From Amanita rubescens (Eukaryota > Basidiomycota > Agaricomycetes > Agaricales > Amanitaceae): 64,000 nt of DNA. Positions 1 to 11,547 of this stretch are shown here, piece after piece. The stretch is taken from positions 326,330 to 390,329 of the forward strand of contig WION01000026.1 of NCBI GenBank assembly GCA_015039365.1, given 5' to 3'. The notes beneath the pieces were generated by a model that saw nothing but the letters and a program-made list of their open reading frames with translations, was not told the DNA's origin and made no database searches. The stretch's first letter is position 1, and each line of letters starts with the position of its first letter. A program made the position numbers and the translations under genes.

Positions 1-411
1 CTAATGTATGGCGTGGATTGGGCCAAATAGGTTCCTCAGCGGCTTCTTGGTCCTACACTGTTTCCTTTCGATAGGCTGTTGGAAGGAAATGATGTTGGAG
101 TAGAGCACCTGCGGATGACGTGTTCCATACTCCAGGGGAGCATGCTGTTATGGAGATAATGAGAGTTGGAGCGTATAATTCGGTGAATCGCTTTCCATTT
201 TGCCTTTCTTGTATATTGGTCAACTGAAATTGATGTTATCCTTCTGCAGGTTGTAGAATTAGCATCGATGTGGTTACTTCATCGTACTTCACCTTCCGAC
301 AGACTTGAAGGTCCGCCAATGTACCAGTGTGGGATATCATATGAGGACACGTTGGGATTGGCGAAGGAATTGGACGTTCCATTGAATGATTTATTGTGGG
401 ACCCCGCGTAA
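1..411 (+). pseudogene. Copy A of an unrecognised duplicated gene, 3' end
   Basis: The last two exons of an unknown protein are visible. The upstream exon matches the intact frame at 13631-13921 in copy B but is broken by a nonsense change (GAG in copy B, TAG here, near position 28) and by missing bases near position 80. The intron donor has changed from GTGTAT to GCGTAT. The last exon starts after CTGCAG at about 250 and stays open to the TAA at 409-411, ending in a motif like LNDLLWDPA. Copy B carries the opposite damage. The family is not recognised and no function is proposed. Confidence 0.55.
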
Positions 412-698
412 AGCGGAACAAAGCATGTTCCCGAGATACTTTAATCGAACATGGAGCACGTAACGGTACCCTTTCGACGGAACTTTTTCCCGAACGCCGA
501 ATGGTCAGCCCGTTTATTTAGTACAATAACTACGTTTGGCAGCTTCCTCTTTGCAGGTGACATATTCCTTGGATTGAAGAGCAATGTAACTTCGATGAAG
601 GAACTTGACAGATACGAATATGACGCCTATATTTAGACTTCCAGGTCAGCAAACTCCGCCGCCTATTCTTAAAATATCTTTGAGAACATGGTTTTTCC

Positions 699-2144
699 CA
701 GTGTTGCGACTGACCCAGGTTATTACTTTTATGGTCTATTTGGTCATTGGGCCGGACCAAATGACCATGTTCAGACCCGGGTCAGAGGGGTCAGAAAACA
801 CTTTGAGCTATTTACGTTCTAGCTACAACGAAATTGGCTCCTGGTTTGTCCCAACATTCCCAGTTGATCTGTCTTGACCCTCTTCAGACGAAGCACGGGT
901 CAGGAGATCATAGAAAATCATCTCCTCGGTGTGATGTTTCACGCCATCTCCCCAAAACTCGTCCCATCCAGCCTCGACGGACCAATCAATCTGACCAGTA
1001 AGTTGTTGATCTTATTTGATCAGTCTCGTCTACTAACCTTTGATGTGCCGGTCAATGCCAGTGTCATGAATGACACAACCGGCTCTTCCGGCTCTTCGCC
1101 AACATCGGATTCGTCGCTATCATCCTCCACTGCTTGAATTAACTGTTGGGCTACCTGTAGAACACGGGAGGTGCCTTTCTGGTTGGGATTGGGTTCAAAG
1201 ATAGATTCAGGTAAGTCGTCATCTTCTGTTGCTTTGTCGCTATCTTCTGATTCTGTGACATTTTCAATTTCTTTTAAGAGTTCTTCCTCGTCAAGTCGAC
1301 CCCCGTCGGGTCAATTTCCATGGCCCAACTACTTTGTTCCCAAATTGGCGCTTAAGGCGCAGGCGAGCAGTTCTTTCTTTAGCATGCTGGCGACGCAGTT
1401 CACCTTTGATCAAAGTACAGTCCCGAGTCTTTCTGATTGAAAGACGGTTTCGCTTCTTGGTTTTGATGTTCCCCATGTCCGAAAACAGTCATTCGCATGA
1501 AGCGGAGTTGGGAACAAAGTTGAATATATAGATTGCGAGTTTTACGAGTGGATTTGTTTTGTTCAGGAGTTCCCATGCGTCAACGGGGTCAACACCGCTT
1601 CCATCCTTAATGTAGTTCAATGGCTGGGATGTTCGGCAGTGTATAGGGACCTCACTGGCTTTTTCAGTACATCACGCAAATCCTCCAATGGCCAAACATT
1701 TCTGCGAACATCCCTTGACGATTTTCATATGAAATTAAGTCTCAGAGTAGGTCAGAAGGGCATTTCTCAGCCTTGAACACGCGGGTATAGAGACGACGAA
1801 TCATGCCCATAATCACCCCAACGGTGAGATTGGATTGATTGCGAAATTTACGGTTGATGAAAGGATTCAAGATGAATGCGATTAAGCCGGTCGTACTCGT
1901 GTTGGACACAATACTTGCAGAAAGCCTTGTAGTGTGTTCCATTAGACTTTGAACCATCCCTTTCGAAGTGTTCCCAGTGCCACGACCCATCTTCAGTAAA
2001 TTTTGTTGACTACAACTTTGGTAACGGAAAGTTCCGACTGACCCGACTGACCCCCGTTCCAAGTCCCCACCCATATGACTAACCCACCGAACCGTAATAA
2101 ACAAGGTCAGTCATTTGACCAATGACCGGTCAGCCGCAACACTG
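699..2144 (-). mobile_element. Decayed, shortened hAT DNA transposon
   Basis: The ends are inverted repeats starting CAGTGTTGCGACTGACC (left) and CAGTGTTGCGGCTGACC (right, reverse complement). The element is flanked by a perfect 8-bp duplication GTTTTTCC at 691-698 and 2145-2152, and copy B of the surrounding repeat lacks the insertion. The 8-bp duplication and CAGTG ends are typical of hAT. Minus-strand remnants of transposase support this: a block with ILNPFINRKFRN near 1850, and the C-terminal dimerisation region (1620 to 1291) with FVPNSASCE and MGNIKTKKRNR. That region carries an in-frame TGA where the family has Arg (SCE*LFS), a C-to-T change at CGA. At 1446 bp it lacks most of the transposase and cannot be autonomous. 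Confidence 0.88.
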
Positions 2145-2840
2145 GTTTTTCCGGCCACGCGATGCCTTGTCTAAAGCTCCTCAATACCGTGAGTCGCAAG
2201 CTCTTCCGTGCACAAAAAAACTCTGACATGCGTCTCTCAGATTCTTCCAAACGATGGTTCAGAACATCGGATATCCATGCCACGCTCAACCTCCTCAAAT
2301 GACCTTGTTCCTGTCCCCCACTGCCACAAATCTAGCTCATTGATTTGCTTCCGTTCCCCCCAGGCTCTGGATAATTCAAGTAATCAGAAATTACGCTTAA
2401 TAGCCTAGCCAGCTAGGAGCCTTACCAACCTGTTGCTGACCGCAAGATGAAGAAGACATATCTATCCACGCCTGTCAAGGTGTGAGCGAAAAGGAAGAAG
2501 AAAAGGAATTTTCGTGCTCTTGGTCAACCGCGTACGCAGTCTAAGCCCGGGGCCCACGGCAAGGGAAGCACGAGGAAAAGAGGTTCAGAACCTCTTCACC
2601 ATCCCCGGGAAACCCACCTTGTTTCCCATTCCTCCATCACTATCCGGAGTCGTTCCAAAGGCAAGGGCGGTCTTGACGCGACGGGCGAACGGGGCGGGCG
2701 ACGGGCATCGTGGGCGGGGATCTGCAAAAAACTCGAACAGAAACAATACGTCAGCCCACGCCTTAAACAGAACAACAGAAATCAAACGAAATTCGCGCCT
2801 TCAACCACCTCCTAACCAACCCCATTTACGGGGTTGGCGC

Positions 2841-3332
2841 CTACTTCCGAAAACCAAGCTCCTCCCAGACTTTCTCAGAGATTTCCTCTTCCCAAGCCTT
2901 GCTGATATACCGAACATTAGGCGGAAACATCGCGTCAAATTGCTCAGAGGTGCAGAAATTCGCCGTTGACGCTTTCAGCTCCTGACGCGCCTTTTCGTTT
3001 GCCTCCAGGCTAGCGACGAGGAAAGCCGCATGGTGCAAAAGCTTCTGCATACGTTCTGCGTCAGCATCAGGAAGAACGGAGCGCTTATCTCTCGTGATTT
3101 TCCCGGCAATTTGCTTTTTCCACTTTTTGAACACGGCAGTAGTGGCAAGCCAACCATCCTTGGATGCGGAAGGATGATCCCGGGTTTCCTTTTCCTCGAG
3201 CACTGACGACTGGGCGACTTGGACGTGAAGAAGGCCGGTAATCGCGTCAGCGGCATCGATGTTCAAGGATGGAGTGTGTTTGGATTGACGACCAGCGCCA
3301 ATGGTAGCAATGAAGGATGTGATAGCGTGCAT
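2841..3332 (-). CDS. Hypothetical protein, paralogue A of the duplicated pair
   Basis: A single-exon 163-residue ORF on the minus strand, 93-95% similar by eye to the 169-residue product of 15122-15631. Both frames are open while the surrounding copies have drifted, which suggests a real protein under constraint or a very recent duplication. Copy A lacks six residues around position 41 (an in-frame deletion). The protein is Lys/Ala/Glu-rich and probably helical, with a C-terminal segment around SKAWEEEISEKVWEELGFRK; there is no signal peptide or membrane segment. A TATA box lies about 60 bp upstream of the start in both copies. No family is recognised. Confidence 0.6.
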   Translation of the reverse strand: MHAITSFIATIGAGRQSKHTPSLNIDAADAITGLLHVQVAQSSVLEEKETRDHPSASKDGWLATTAVFKKWKKQIAGKITRDKRSVLPDADAERMQKLLHHAAFLVASLEANEKARQELKASTANFCTSEQFDAMFPPNVRYISKAWEEEISEKVWEELGFRK

Positions 3333-3388
3333 GGTAAATGTGCGTAGATGTGGGTTATAAAGAAGAGGAGCTAACGTATGCGGACAGG

Positions 3389-3396
3389 TTTATATA
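3389..3396 (-). promoter_or_regulatory. TATA box of the 2841-3332 gene
   Basis: Read on the minus strand the sequence is TATATAAA, 57-64 bp before the ATG. It is preserved at the same distance in copy B. Confidence 0.5.
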
Positions 3397-4955
3397 GGGC
3401 GTTTTAATGTCAACCGCACGATCGGTCAGCCACTTAATCCAGGCTACCTTGCGCAAACAAGTGGAGCGCTGGCGGATTTTTACACGTGTTTTGACGCTTT
3501 GCCACCTTTCTCAGGAAGCTATTCTCGTAGAGGAGCTGGAGAGGTGAACGATGGAAAAACAGGCAAACAGGACGGGTACTTGTCACGGACACTAAAATTT
3601 CAAACACATTTAAGTCACATCTGTTCCCCTTTGATTACCCTACTATACGTCATATAAATACAAGCTCGAAAGTGGTGGAAACGAGGGTAAAAAAAATCAA
3701 ACCGTGAACAAAAAGTCAATCCGCAACCTTCAATGTCAGAATGGCCCCACCACCAGAATTCGTCCCTTTCCTCCTTGATACCTTTCAATGGCCTCGACGC
3801 TGCGGTAGCGGAGCCAGTTGAACCTTTATCGATGCTAGCCTTGACATTTCATGGCTCCCAGTTGTTTCGTTAGGTGCAACTCTTGGTTTTCCGGTCATGG
3901 TCGAGGCTCCCAGAGGGGGGGTGTACCACCACGCTGGCAGGCCGTCGTGGCGCTTCAGCGGCTTTCACACTCACAGACCATGTGATAGGTCGCCCAACCG
4001 TGCCGGTACCCTAGAAGGCCTAGACATTCCGATTCGCATAGTGGTTGTTTTAGTCGTGGCCGTAGCACGTAGCCTGCAGGTCAGTGAAGGCAGGGCAGGC
4101 GCAGTGGGTAGTTTCAAGCGCAACGCAGTTGGGGTGAGAACGGTAAAACGGTGTCAGGGCAGAGAGACGCGAGGCAACATTGAGTGTTAGAAGTGATGTG
4201 CATATAGCTGGGTTAGGGCAGAAAAGACTGTGGCAGAGCGGTGGTAGGGGCGATCCGGGGCATTGAGTGGAGAGTAAGCTTGGCAGAGGCAACTTGAGAC
4301 TGCGTGCGCACATGATGAGGACCAGAAAGCTGGAGCATAGTATCTTCAAGTCGTAGAGCGGCCGCCAGGCGGACTGCATCAAAGAGTAGAAGAGTAGGAA
4401 TAACGTTAGTTGGAAGACGGCAAACTGCGAGAGACGCGTCGGGGTGTTCAAGTTAGTATGAGTTCGCGAGTGTCAGAAGGGCGAACATTCAAGTCCCACA
4501 GCGCAGCGGTGCGATCTGAGTCGAGCTGGGCAAGTCCCATTCAAGGTCCGGTCATCCGGAGCAAAGCTGAGTGAGGGGATGAAGTTGTCTGTGAATGAGC
4601 CACTGCATGGGTGATGGTGTGGGGGGGAAGCTGAGCCTACAGCGCCGTGCAAGAGCCTACGCCATTCTTGTGGTACGTGGCCGTCGACGATGTCAAAGCA
4701 AGCGGTATGGCACAAGCGAGAGCAGTCGTCACATGCGATTATATATTGAAAATACGTCGTCGTAAGATCCGCAAATGCAGCAGGACGGATTGCCGGAACT
4801 GCCACTGGAGAATGTGCAAGGCAGTCATTTTCGGTGCTAGGTTAAAAGTAAGCGAGACACAGTTCGGAGGCATTACTTCTGTGGGATGCCGTTTTCAAGA
4901 TTTGAGAGGATTTGGGTGGGCTCGGCAGTGGTTTCTCTCAGGGCGGGCAGGGTGT
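3397..4955. other. No recognisable gene
   Basis: The stretch has short frames only. A 46-codon ORF begins at 3753-3755 in sequence rich in Ser and Pro codons, and longer frames on both strands at 4050-4805 overlap each other without domain signals or convincing splice borders. Homology to the duplicated segment ends at about 3470. I see no RNA gene or element here. Confidence 0.4.
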
Positions 4956-7250
4956 AGTAGATGCGTAAGGGCAAGCCTCGTACTGGCCCCCTCGCACCTT
5001 TGCACCCCCGCCCACCTTCGCACCTCGACCGGTTCCCTCTCCCGGCTATGCGCTATACACCAATGGCTCCGTTGCCACCCTCCAGCACTGCCACCCACCT
5101 ATTCAACATCACCACCAGAATTCACTTTCTTGAACGGAGAGTCACAGCAGCTTTCCGCCTCGAATTCGCCTAACGGAGATTGAAAAGGCTTTCCTCTCAC
5201 ATCTCTAGCATGTTTTTGTTCTTTCGTTAATCTGACTCATCCTCCTTACCTCATGATGGGCGCACCACCGACCAGAGCGAGCACAATTAATCACAGAGGG
5301 TCTCCTGGAACGAAGACCGTGAATGCGGTCGCTAGGCGAATGTTCATCAAGGGAGAGTTCACCCGCGTCTTCCCCCGAGGAGGATCCAGAAGTCGTTCGC
5401 TAGAGAGGCGAACGATGAAGAGAATAGACAGGACGTCGAGAGAGGATGAACCAGTGTGTATACAGCTCCATCGCGGAACACGCTCACTGACGAATGTTGC
5501 CTTAGGTTCCATTTATTACCCCAAGTTCCCGGAAACGGAGTCGTTATACCCTGCGGTTGCGGTTGCGCAGCCAGAGCAGGAGCGAGAATATGGGGCCCCG
5601 CCGGGCCAACCCTGAGGGCAAACGTACCCTGCCCGCCCCCACTGGGCCAACCCTAACCCTCGCCTCATCACTCCGTCTCTGCACCTCCCATAGTACCAAC
5701 ACCACGATGAGGGACACCACCAGCTGCATATTTACCACGCTTTGGCGCTTGACTCGGGCGCATTTATCACACCACCGCAATCTTCTTAGTTTGCTGGAGA
5801 AACGTGGGCCGTGATAACCTTCACAAATACCCATTCACACGACTATGTGCCTCGCTCAGCATCATCAGCGAGTCGAACAGTCCCAGTGCCCGGTCTCAAC
5901 CTCACTCTCCCACTCCACCCTCTCCGACGACTACATCCTCTGCATCCGTGAATCCTCCTGTGTGACTGTCTGCATCCACCTCGACCGCACCGTCTAGCCC
6001 TCTGATCTCGCCAATGAGCGAGATCAATGGGTTCAATTATGGTTCCGGTGTTCAATTAGCCTCTGCGTATGACGTGTCAGGCCACGCGAAGGGACCGTAT
6101 AGCATAGGCCTAACACCGAGCCTGCCATTGCACGGATATGCAAGTTACAACCAAGGCACGTCGGAAGGGATGACGCGGTGCCATGATGGCTTTGACCTAA
6201 AACACATATCTCATGCCTGACTATGGGGTTCAAGCCGAAAGTTTTTAACATCGTTCTATTATATTTTTGTTTCTATTGTCGTTCCCGGATCCCCCATCCC
6301 CTCAGATCCCCCATTGCCTAAATCTGGCAGGCATGTCATGGCCAGCACTGACGTTGCCAGGCTTGTAGGCGAGTCAGAGTCAACAACTTCCGCGCCCGCT
6401 CAACAGCCTGCTGCGATGCCGCTAATCGTAACCTCAACTCCAACGCCAACTTACGCAGCGACCCAACTCACGTCAAATGCTCGTGCATGTTTCTTTTTTC
6501 TCTCAAGCACTGACTGAAGACTAATATCTAGAGAACCTTTTTGCACCAATCTTTCAGAGTCTACGACGACCGTAGCAAAAACAGCCGAACACCCCTTTTC
6601 GACGTCCACTTGCAGCCCAACACCGCACCTCCACCTGCCCTGCCTCTTTATACACCGACAACCAGCCAAAGTTGTCTATCTTCATCCGTTCGGACGTCGC
6701 AAAACAGCTTGCACTGATTGAAAAGGCTGAAAGGGAACGGAAGGAATGAACCGAGTTGGCTTCTGCGGAGCTGGATTCTCAGCAGGCGGCACAGGGATTC
6801 TGAGCGGAAAGACAGGGATCACATCCCCCGGCTACCAAACGAATCACCAACGCAGTATCAGCAACAACCATCACCGACTCTCGCACCCCCTCGCATCGCC
6901 CCATTCTAACCAACTCAACCCACTACCCTACCACTGCCTTCCATGTCGCACGGTTGCTCTCACCCACGTCACCATCATGAACCGAGTAGCCATTCACACT
7001 CGCTGCATCCCGTTCCCCATTACCATTCTTCCCAGCACCAACCTCCACCTCAGCACAAAGCTCCTTCGCATTCTCGACACTCTCACCACGTCCACCATCC
7101 TCAATGTCCAAGGTACAAAGGACGTCCAGCGGCATGTCCGTCCCTCTGCCGCGTTCCGGTCATCTCCATGGCGCACTGTTGGGAGATTGCGAGTGGGAGC
7201 AGGGTGTTCGAAGAACCACCATTGTATTCAACATGGTCCTGTTACTTATA
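4956..7250 (+). pseudogene. Probable decayed Ser/Pro-rich protein gene
   Basis: Coding-like text appears in successive, mutually out-of-frame pieces on the plus strand. These are a Pro/Ser-rich stretch ending SNSPNGD before a stop (about 5090-5173); a Pro/Ser/Thr stretch followed, after one TGA near 5963, by SPMSEINGFNYGSG and a frame open to 6220; an Ala/Thr/Pro segment at 6314-6515; and then RVYDDRSKNSRTPLFDVHL (from about 6557). The last appears to continue by a one-base frame change near 6664 into SIFIRSDVAKQLALIEKAE before two further stops. The composition suggests a regulatory protein with low-complexity regions. The family is not identified. It could also be a live gene with several unrecognised introns. 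Confidence 0.35.
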
Positions 7251-7814
7251 CTGTAGATTTTTCTTACTAGCAAAACAAAAACTTTTAGTGCTGTCCCCCG
7301 AAATTCTCCCTCACTTGTTGACTCAAATTCACAGAATTGGTCAGTTGTGGACTCATGCAAGGTAGCCCAACGCTCGCTGAGCAGCCTACCAGATTTTGAC
7401 AAAAGGAGCACCCAGCAGTGGAGTGAAGAGTACAGTAATTGATATGCTTACTTGATGTGATGTGTACCAAAATCACTCAACCACAGACACTGTTGGAAGT
7501 GCTAGTGGTGATAAAAGGAAGAGAAAGCTTGTTCCTATTCTACAGTACATACATGGCCCAGGTAGCCCTTTATCCATGTCTTTGCAGCCCTCCTCACCTT
7601 AAACACCTATCTCTGTACATCTCGTAATTTCCCTCCTCCTTATCCTTCATTAATTGCTTCATCCCAGGCCATCTAGATCACTTCCAACCCATGTCCTCAT
7701 CCACAGACTTTGCTGACCTGCAGGCAAACATCATAATAAGCGCCTGCACAGAGCAAGACAACAGGCATTTGAAACCCAATTAACCAGCTGCATTGCTTTA
7801 ACCATTCCACAAAT
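7251..7814. other. 3' flank of the NLR gene
   Basis: No convincing frame is present. The segment just below 7815 is the probable 3' untranslated region of the minus-strand NLR gene. A few short frames at 7285-7480 overlap each other on opposite strands. Confidence 0.35.
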
Positions 7815-10800
7815 TTATTTTCCATCACTATCACCATCACTCTCAACCAGTGATGAAACCTCCATCTGAAGCTTTTCTGCCTCATCCCACCTCCCCTGAT
7901 TCCTGTATGTAGATGCCAAATTGGCCATGATGGCAAGAGTGTGTGCCAGGCAGTCTGATCCAAGCTTTGTTTTGAATGCATTCATCACATCCATCCCAAG
8001 CTTCTCTGCCTCATCCCACCTCCCCTGATTCCTGTATATAGATGCCAAATTGGCCATGCTGGTGAGAGTGTCTGGATGGTCTGATCCAAGCTTTGTTTTG
8101 GATGCATTCATCACATCCATCCCAAGCTTCCCTGCTTCATCCCACCTCCCCTGATTCATGTATGTAGATGCCAAATTGGCCATGCTGGTGAGAGTGTGTG
8201 GGTGGTCTGATCCAAGCTTTGTTTGTCTTGCATTCATCACATCCATCTCAAGCCTCTCTGCTTCATCCCATCTCCCTTGATTCAGGTATGTAGATGCCAA
8301 ATTGCCCATGCTGGTGAGAGTGTCTGGGTGGTCTGATCCAAGCTTTGTTTTGAATGCATTCATCACATCCATGTCAAGCCTCTCTGCTTCATCCCACCTC
8401 CCCTGATTCCTGTATGTAGATGCCAAATTGCCCATGCTGGTGAGAGTATCTGGGTGGTCTGATCCAAGCTTTGTTTTTCTTGCATTCATCACATCCATGT
8501 ATAGCTTCTCTGCCTCATCCCACCTCCCCTGATTCCTGTATGTAGATGCCAAATTGGCCATGCTGGTGAGAGTGTCTGGGTGGTCTGATCCAAGCTTTGT
8601 TTTTCTTGCATTCATCACATCCATGTCTAGCTTCTCTGCCTCATCCCACCTCCCCTGATTCCTGTATGTAGATGCCAAATTGGCCATGCTGGTGAGAGTG
8701 TCTGGGTGGTCTGATCCAAGCTTTGTTTTTCTTGCATTCATCACATCCATGTCAAGCCTCTCTGCTTCATCCCACCTCCCCTGATGCCTGTATGTAGATG
8801 CCAAATTGGCCATGCTGGTGAGAGTGTCTGGGTGGTCTGATCCAAGCTTTGTTTTTCTTGCATTCATCACATCTATCTCAAGCTTCTCTGCCTCATCCCA
8901 CCTCCCCTGATTCCAGTATGTAGATGCCAAATTGGCCATGCTGGTGAGAGTGTGTGGGTGGTCTGATCCAAGCTTTGTTTTTCTTGCATTCATCACATCC
9001 ATGCCAAGCCTCTCTGCTTCATCCCACCTCCCCTGATTCCAGTATGTAGATGCCAAATTGCCCATGCTGGTGAGAGTGTCTGGGTGGTCTGATCCAAGCT
9101 TTGTTTTTCTTGCATTCATCACATCCATGTCTAGCTTCTCTGCCTCATTCCACCTCCCCTGATTCCTGTATGTAGATGCCAAATTGCCCATGCTGGTGAG
9201 AGTGTCTGGGTGGTCTGATCCAAGCTTTGTTTTTCTTGCATTCATCACATCCATCCCAAGCTTCTCTGCTTCATCCCACCTCCCCTGATTCCTGTATGTA
9301 GATGCCAGATTGCCCATGCTGGTGAGAGTGTGTGGGTGGTCTGATCCAAGCTTTGTTTTTCTTGCATTCATCACATCCATCTCAAGCTTCTCTGCCTCAT
9401 CCCACCTCCCCTGATTCATGTATGTAGATGCCAAATTGGCCATGCTGGTGAGAGTGTGTGGGTGGTCTGATCCAAGCTTTGTTTTTCTTGCATTCATCAC
9501 ATCCATCTCAAGCTTCTCTGCCTCATCCCACCTCCCCTGATTCCTGTATATAGATGCCAAATTGGCCATGCTGGTGAGAGTGTCTGGGTGGTCTGATCCA
9601 AGCTTTGTTTTGAATGCATTCATCACATCCATCTGAAGCTTCTCTGCCTCATCCCACCTCCCCTGATTCCAGTATGTAGGTGCCAAATTGGCCATGCTGG
9701 TGAGAGTGCCTGGGTGGTCTGATCCAAGCTTTGTTTTTCTTGCATTCATCACATCCATGTCAAGCTTTTCTGCCTCATCCCACCTCCCCTGATTCCTGTA
9801 TATAGATGCCAAATTGGTCATGCTGGTGAGAGTGTCTGGGTGGTCTGATCCAAGCTTTGTTGTTCTTTGATGAACCATGACATGTAACAGTTTTTCCCAC
9901 TCATCCCAGCTCCCAATATGATGAAATACAAGTCCAAATTGTTCATTTTCATCATCATAGTACTTGCTATTCAATTTCAATTCCAATCCATGCAAGCTAT
10001 TTGACCTAATGTGTGGTGCAAGTAATCTGCAGAATTCATAGTTGTCAATGTTCCAATCAAGGCCAATTGAACAGGACAACAGTGCTCTTGTCCTGTCATA
10101 GTAATTCTCAACCTCTAATTTTGGTACACAACCCCTACTCCAGGTGTTAACCAGAATGTGCATTGAGTGCCCACACTTAACAGTTTTGATGAAAGAAAAG
10201 GAGAGTAAAACTTGTATTCCATCCAGAAACAGCACTCTATCCCATTCCCCATCCTCATTTAGGAATAGCATCTCATCATTCAGCAGGTTTATTGATAACA
10301 AAACATCAGACTTTTTTCCCCCAAGACTTCTCTCTATGTAATTCTTTGCAGCATTCTTGAATAACTCCTCAGGTATGTCCTCATGATTTAAAAAGGCAAA
10401 AATCCTTAACAGCCTGATTGCACTACCTGCTGCCTCAGCTTCTTCACTAATTTTGCTTGCAGCCATATTCTCAATCTGTTGCATAGAAATGTCCCATGTT
10501 CCATAGGTAGACATTCCATAACCAGATGCTCCCTTGAATCCTTTCTTGGACAATACCTGATGCCTATGTTTTTTGAGCAGTTCAAAATAGTCATCAATGC
10601 TACATCCACGGCTTTGCATGTATGCTCCTGCTTGGTCAAGGGCAAGTGGTATTCCACCCAGTTCCAAGGCAACCTTTTGTGCCATATCTTTTATATGTTC
10701 AGATGTCCCATCAAGCATGGCTGACTTCAACAGCAGAGGAACTGCCTCATCATCTACCATTTCAAGAACATTTACAGAGTCTGACTTTGTCAGCCTCTTC

Positions 10801-11473
10801 AGTTCTACCTTCCTGCTTGTAATCATGATATTTCCACCATTCTCTGGTGGTGGGAGGAACTTTTCAACCACTGAATAATGTCCATCTGCACCATCATATA
10901 CCATGAACCATTTGGATCCCTGAGAAATCCATTTGAGAGCAGCTCCTGCTGATTGCTTTGCTTCTGGTGGGGCATTGTTGGCATGAGCTATCTGCATTAG
11001 TCCAACTTCAATTGTAGCCTCTGAAGAAGCATCAAGCCAGATTATGTCAGAAAACCTAAGAGAAGTTGCTCATCTAATTTATGCCATTTAATTGATATGC
11101 TCACAAATCACGATTCTGTTCAATGAATTTCAAGCAAATCTGAGTTTTTCCAATGCCCCCTAGACCATACAAAAGGAATGATTTCCTCTGCCCTTCCTCA
11201 TGGGTACTATAATGGTCTTTTAACCTTTGCAAGTATTTATCTCTACCTGTGAAGAAGGTACTGGGTTGTTTCAGAGGTGTAACAGGGGATAGAGTAGTCT
11301 CAGGAGGGACCAGTTGAACATTATTGATAGTAGTCATCTATGAGTCAGGGTTATTGATATGCTAGAAATAGACAATATTCAAATATGATTACGTCTATAA
11401 ATTGGGCACCTGTAATAAAGATGTGGTGGGCTCCTGGAAAAAATTGGTTCACAACCTGTTGACGGTCTGCCAT
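7815..11473 (-). CDS. NB-ARC/TPR NLR-like protein (STAND NTPase)
   Basis: Three exons, 11473-11393, 11337-11105 and 11055-7815, join into 1184 residues with introns of 55 and 49 nt. A likely 5'UTR intron lies at 11487-11547. The short N-terminus carries the ITGAQFID type of motif often seen before the NTPase of basidiomycete NLRs. The NB-ARC part shows a P-loop GLGGIGKT (85-92), a Walker B-like MVYDGAD (156-162), MITSRK (182-187), the GLPL-type GGIPLALD (238-245) and an MHD-like SMHILV (about 402-407). Residues 494-1167 are 16 TPR units of 42 residues each. Such proteins act as cytosolic signal sensors in fungal self/non-self recognition and programmed cell death; the ligand is unknown. There is no recognisable N-terminal effector domain (no HeLo, PNP or lipase), so the effector step may be elsewhere. 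The frame is intact, so I infer a live gene. Confidence 0.9.
7866..9890 (-). repeat. Tandem 126-bp repeat encoding 16 TPR units
   Basis: Sixteen copies of a 126-bp unit encode units such as TKLGSDHPDTLTSMANLAS followed by NQGRWDEAEKL. They are nearly identical in DNA, and only a few codon positions vary: the residue before MDVMNA (E/G/D/Q/Y), the one after MNA (R/F/S), D or H after HP, A or G before NL, and the residue before NQGRW (R/W/M/L/H). The last unit is irregular (SDCLAHTL, one residue longer). The near-identity points to recent unit duplication or gene conversion. Confidence 0.93.
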
Positions 11474-11547
11474 ACTGGGTGTGCAACTAGAGTATTCTAA
11501 CATATACTTATTTGTAATCAAGGTAGTGAAGTCCATATGAAACTTAC

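Larger units (their letters stand above)
1..3470. repeat. Segmental duplication, copy A
   Basis: This segment matches 13721-15775 almost base for base, apart from small indels and a 1.45-kb hAT insertion at 699-2144. It carries the 3' part of an unrecognised plus-strand gene (pseudogene), an intergenic stretch and a minus-strand gene with its promoter (2841-3396). Homology fades at about 3470, just beyond the TATA box. The left end lies outside the window, so the true length is unknown. Seen directly by comparing the two stretches. Confidence 0.9.

Noticed and set aside
2514..2969. 151-codon plus ORF
   Set aside because: It is antisense to the conserved 163-residue protein, and its equivalent in copy B is broken into shorter frames by indels.
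5620..5660. CCCTAACCCT-like telomere repeat
   Set aside because: Only one or two irregular occurrences inside other sequence; no tandem run.
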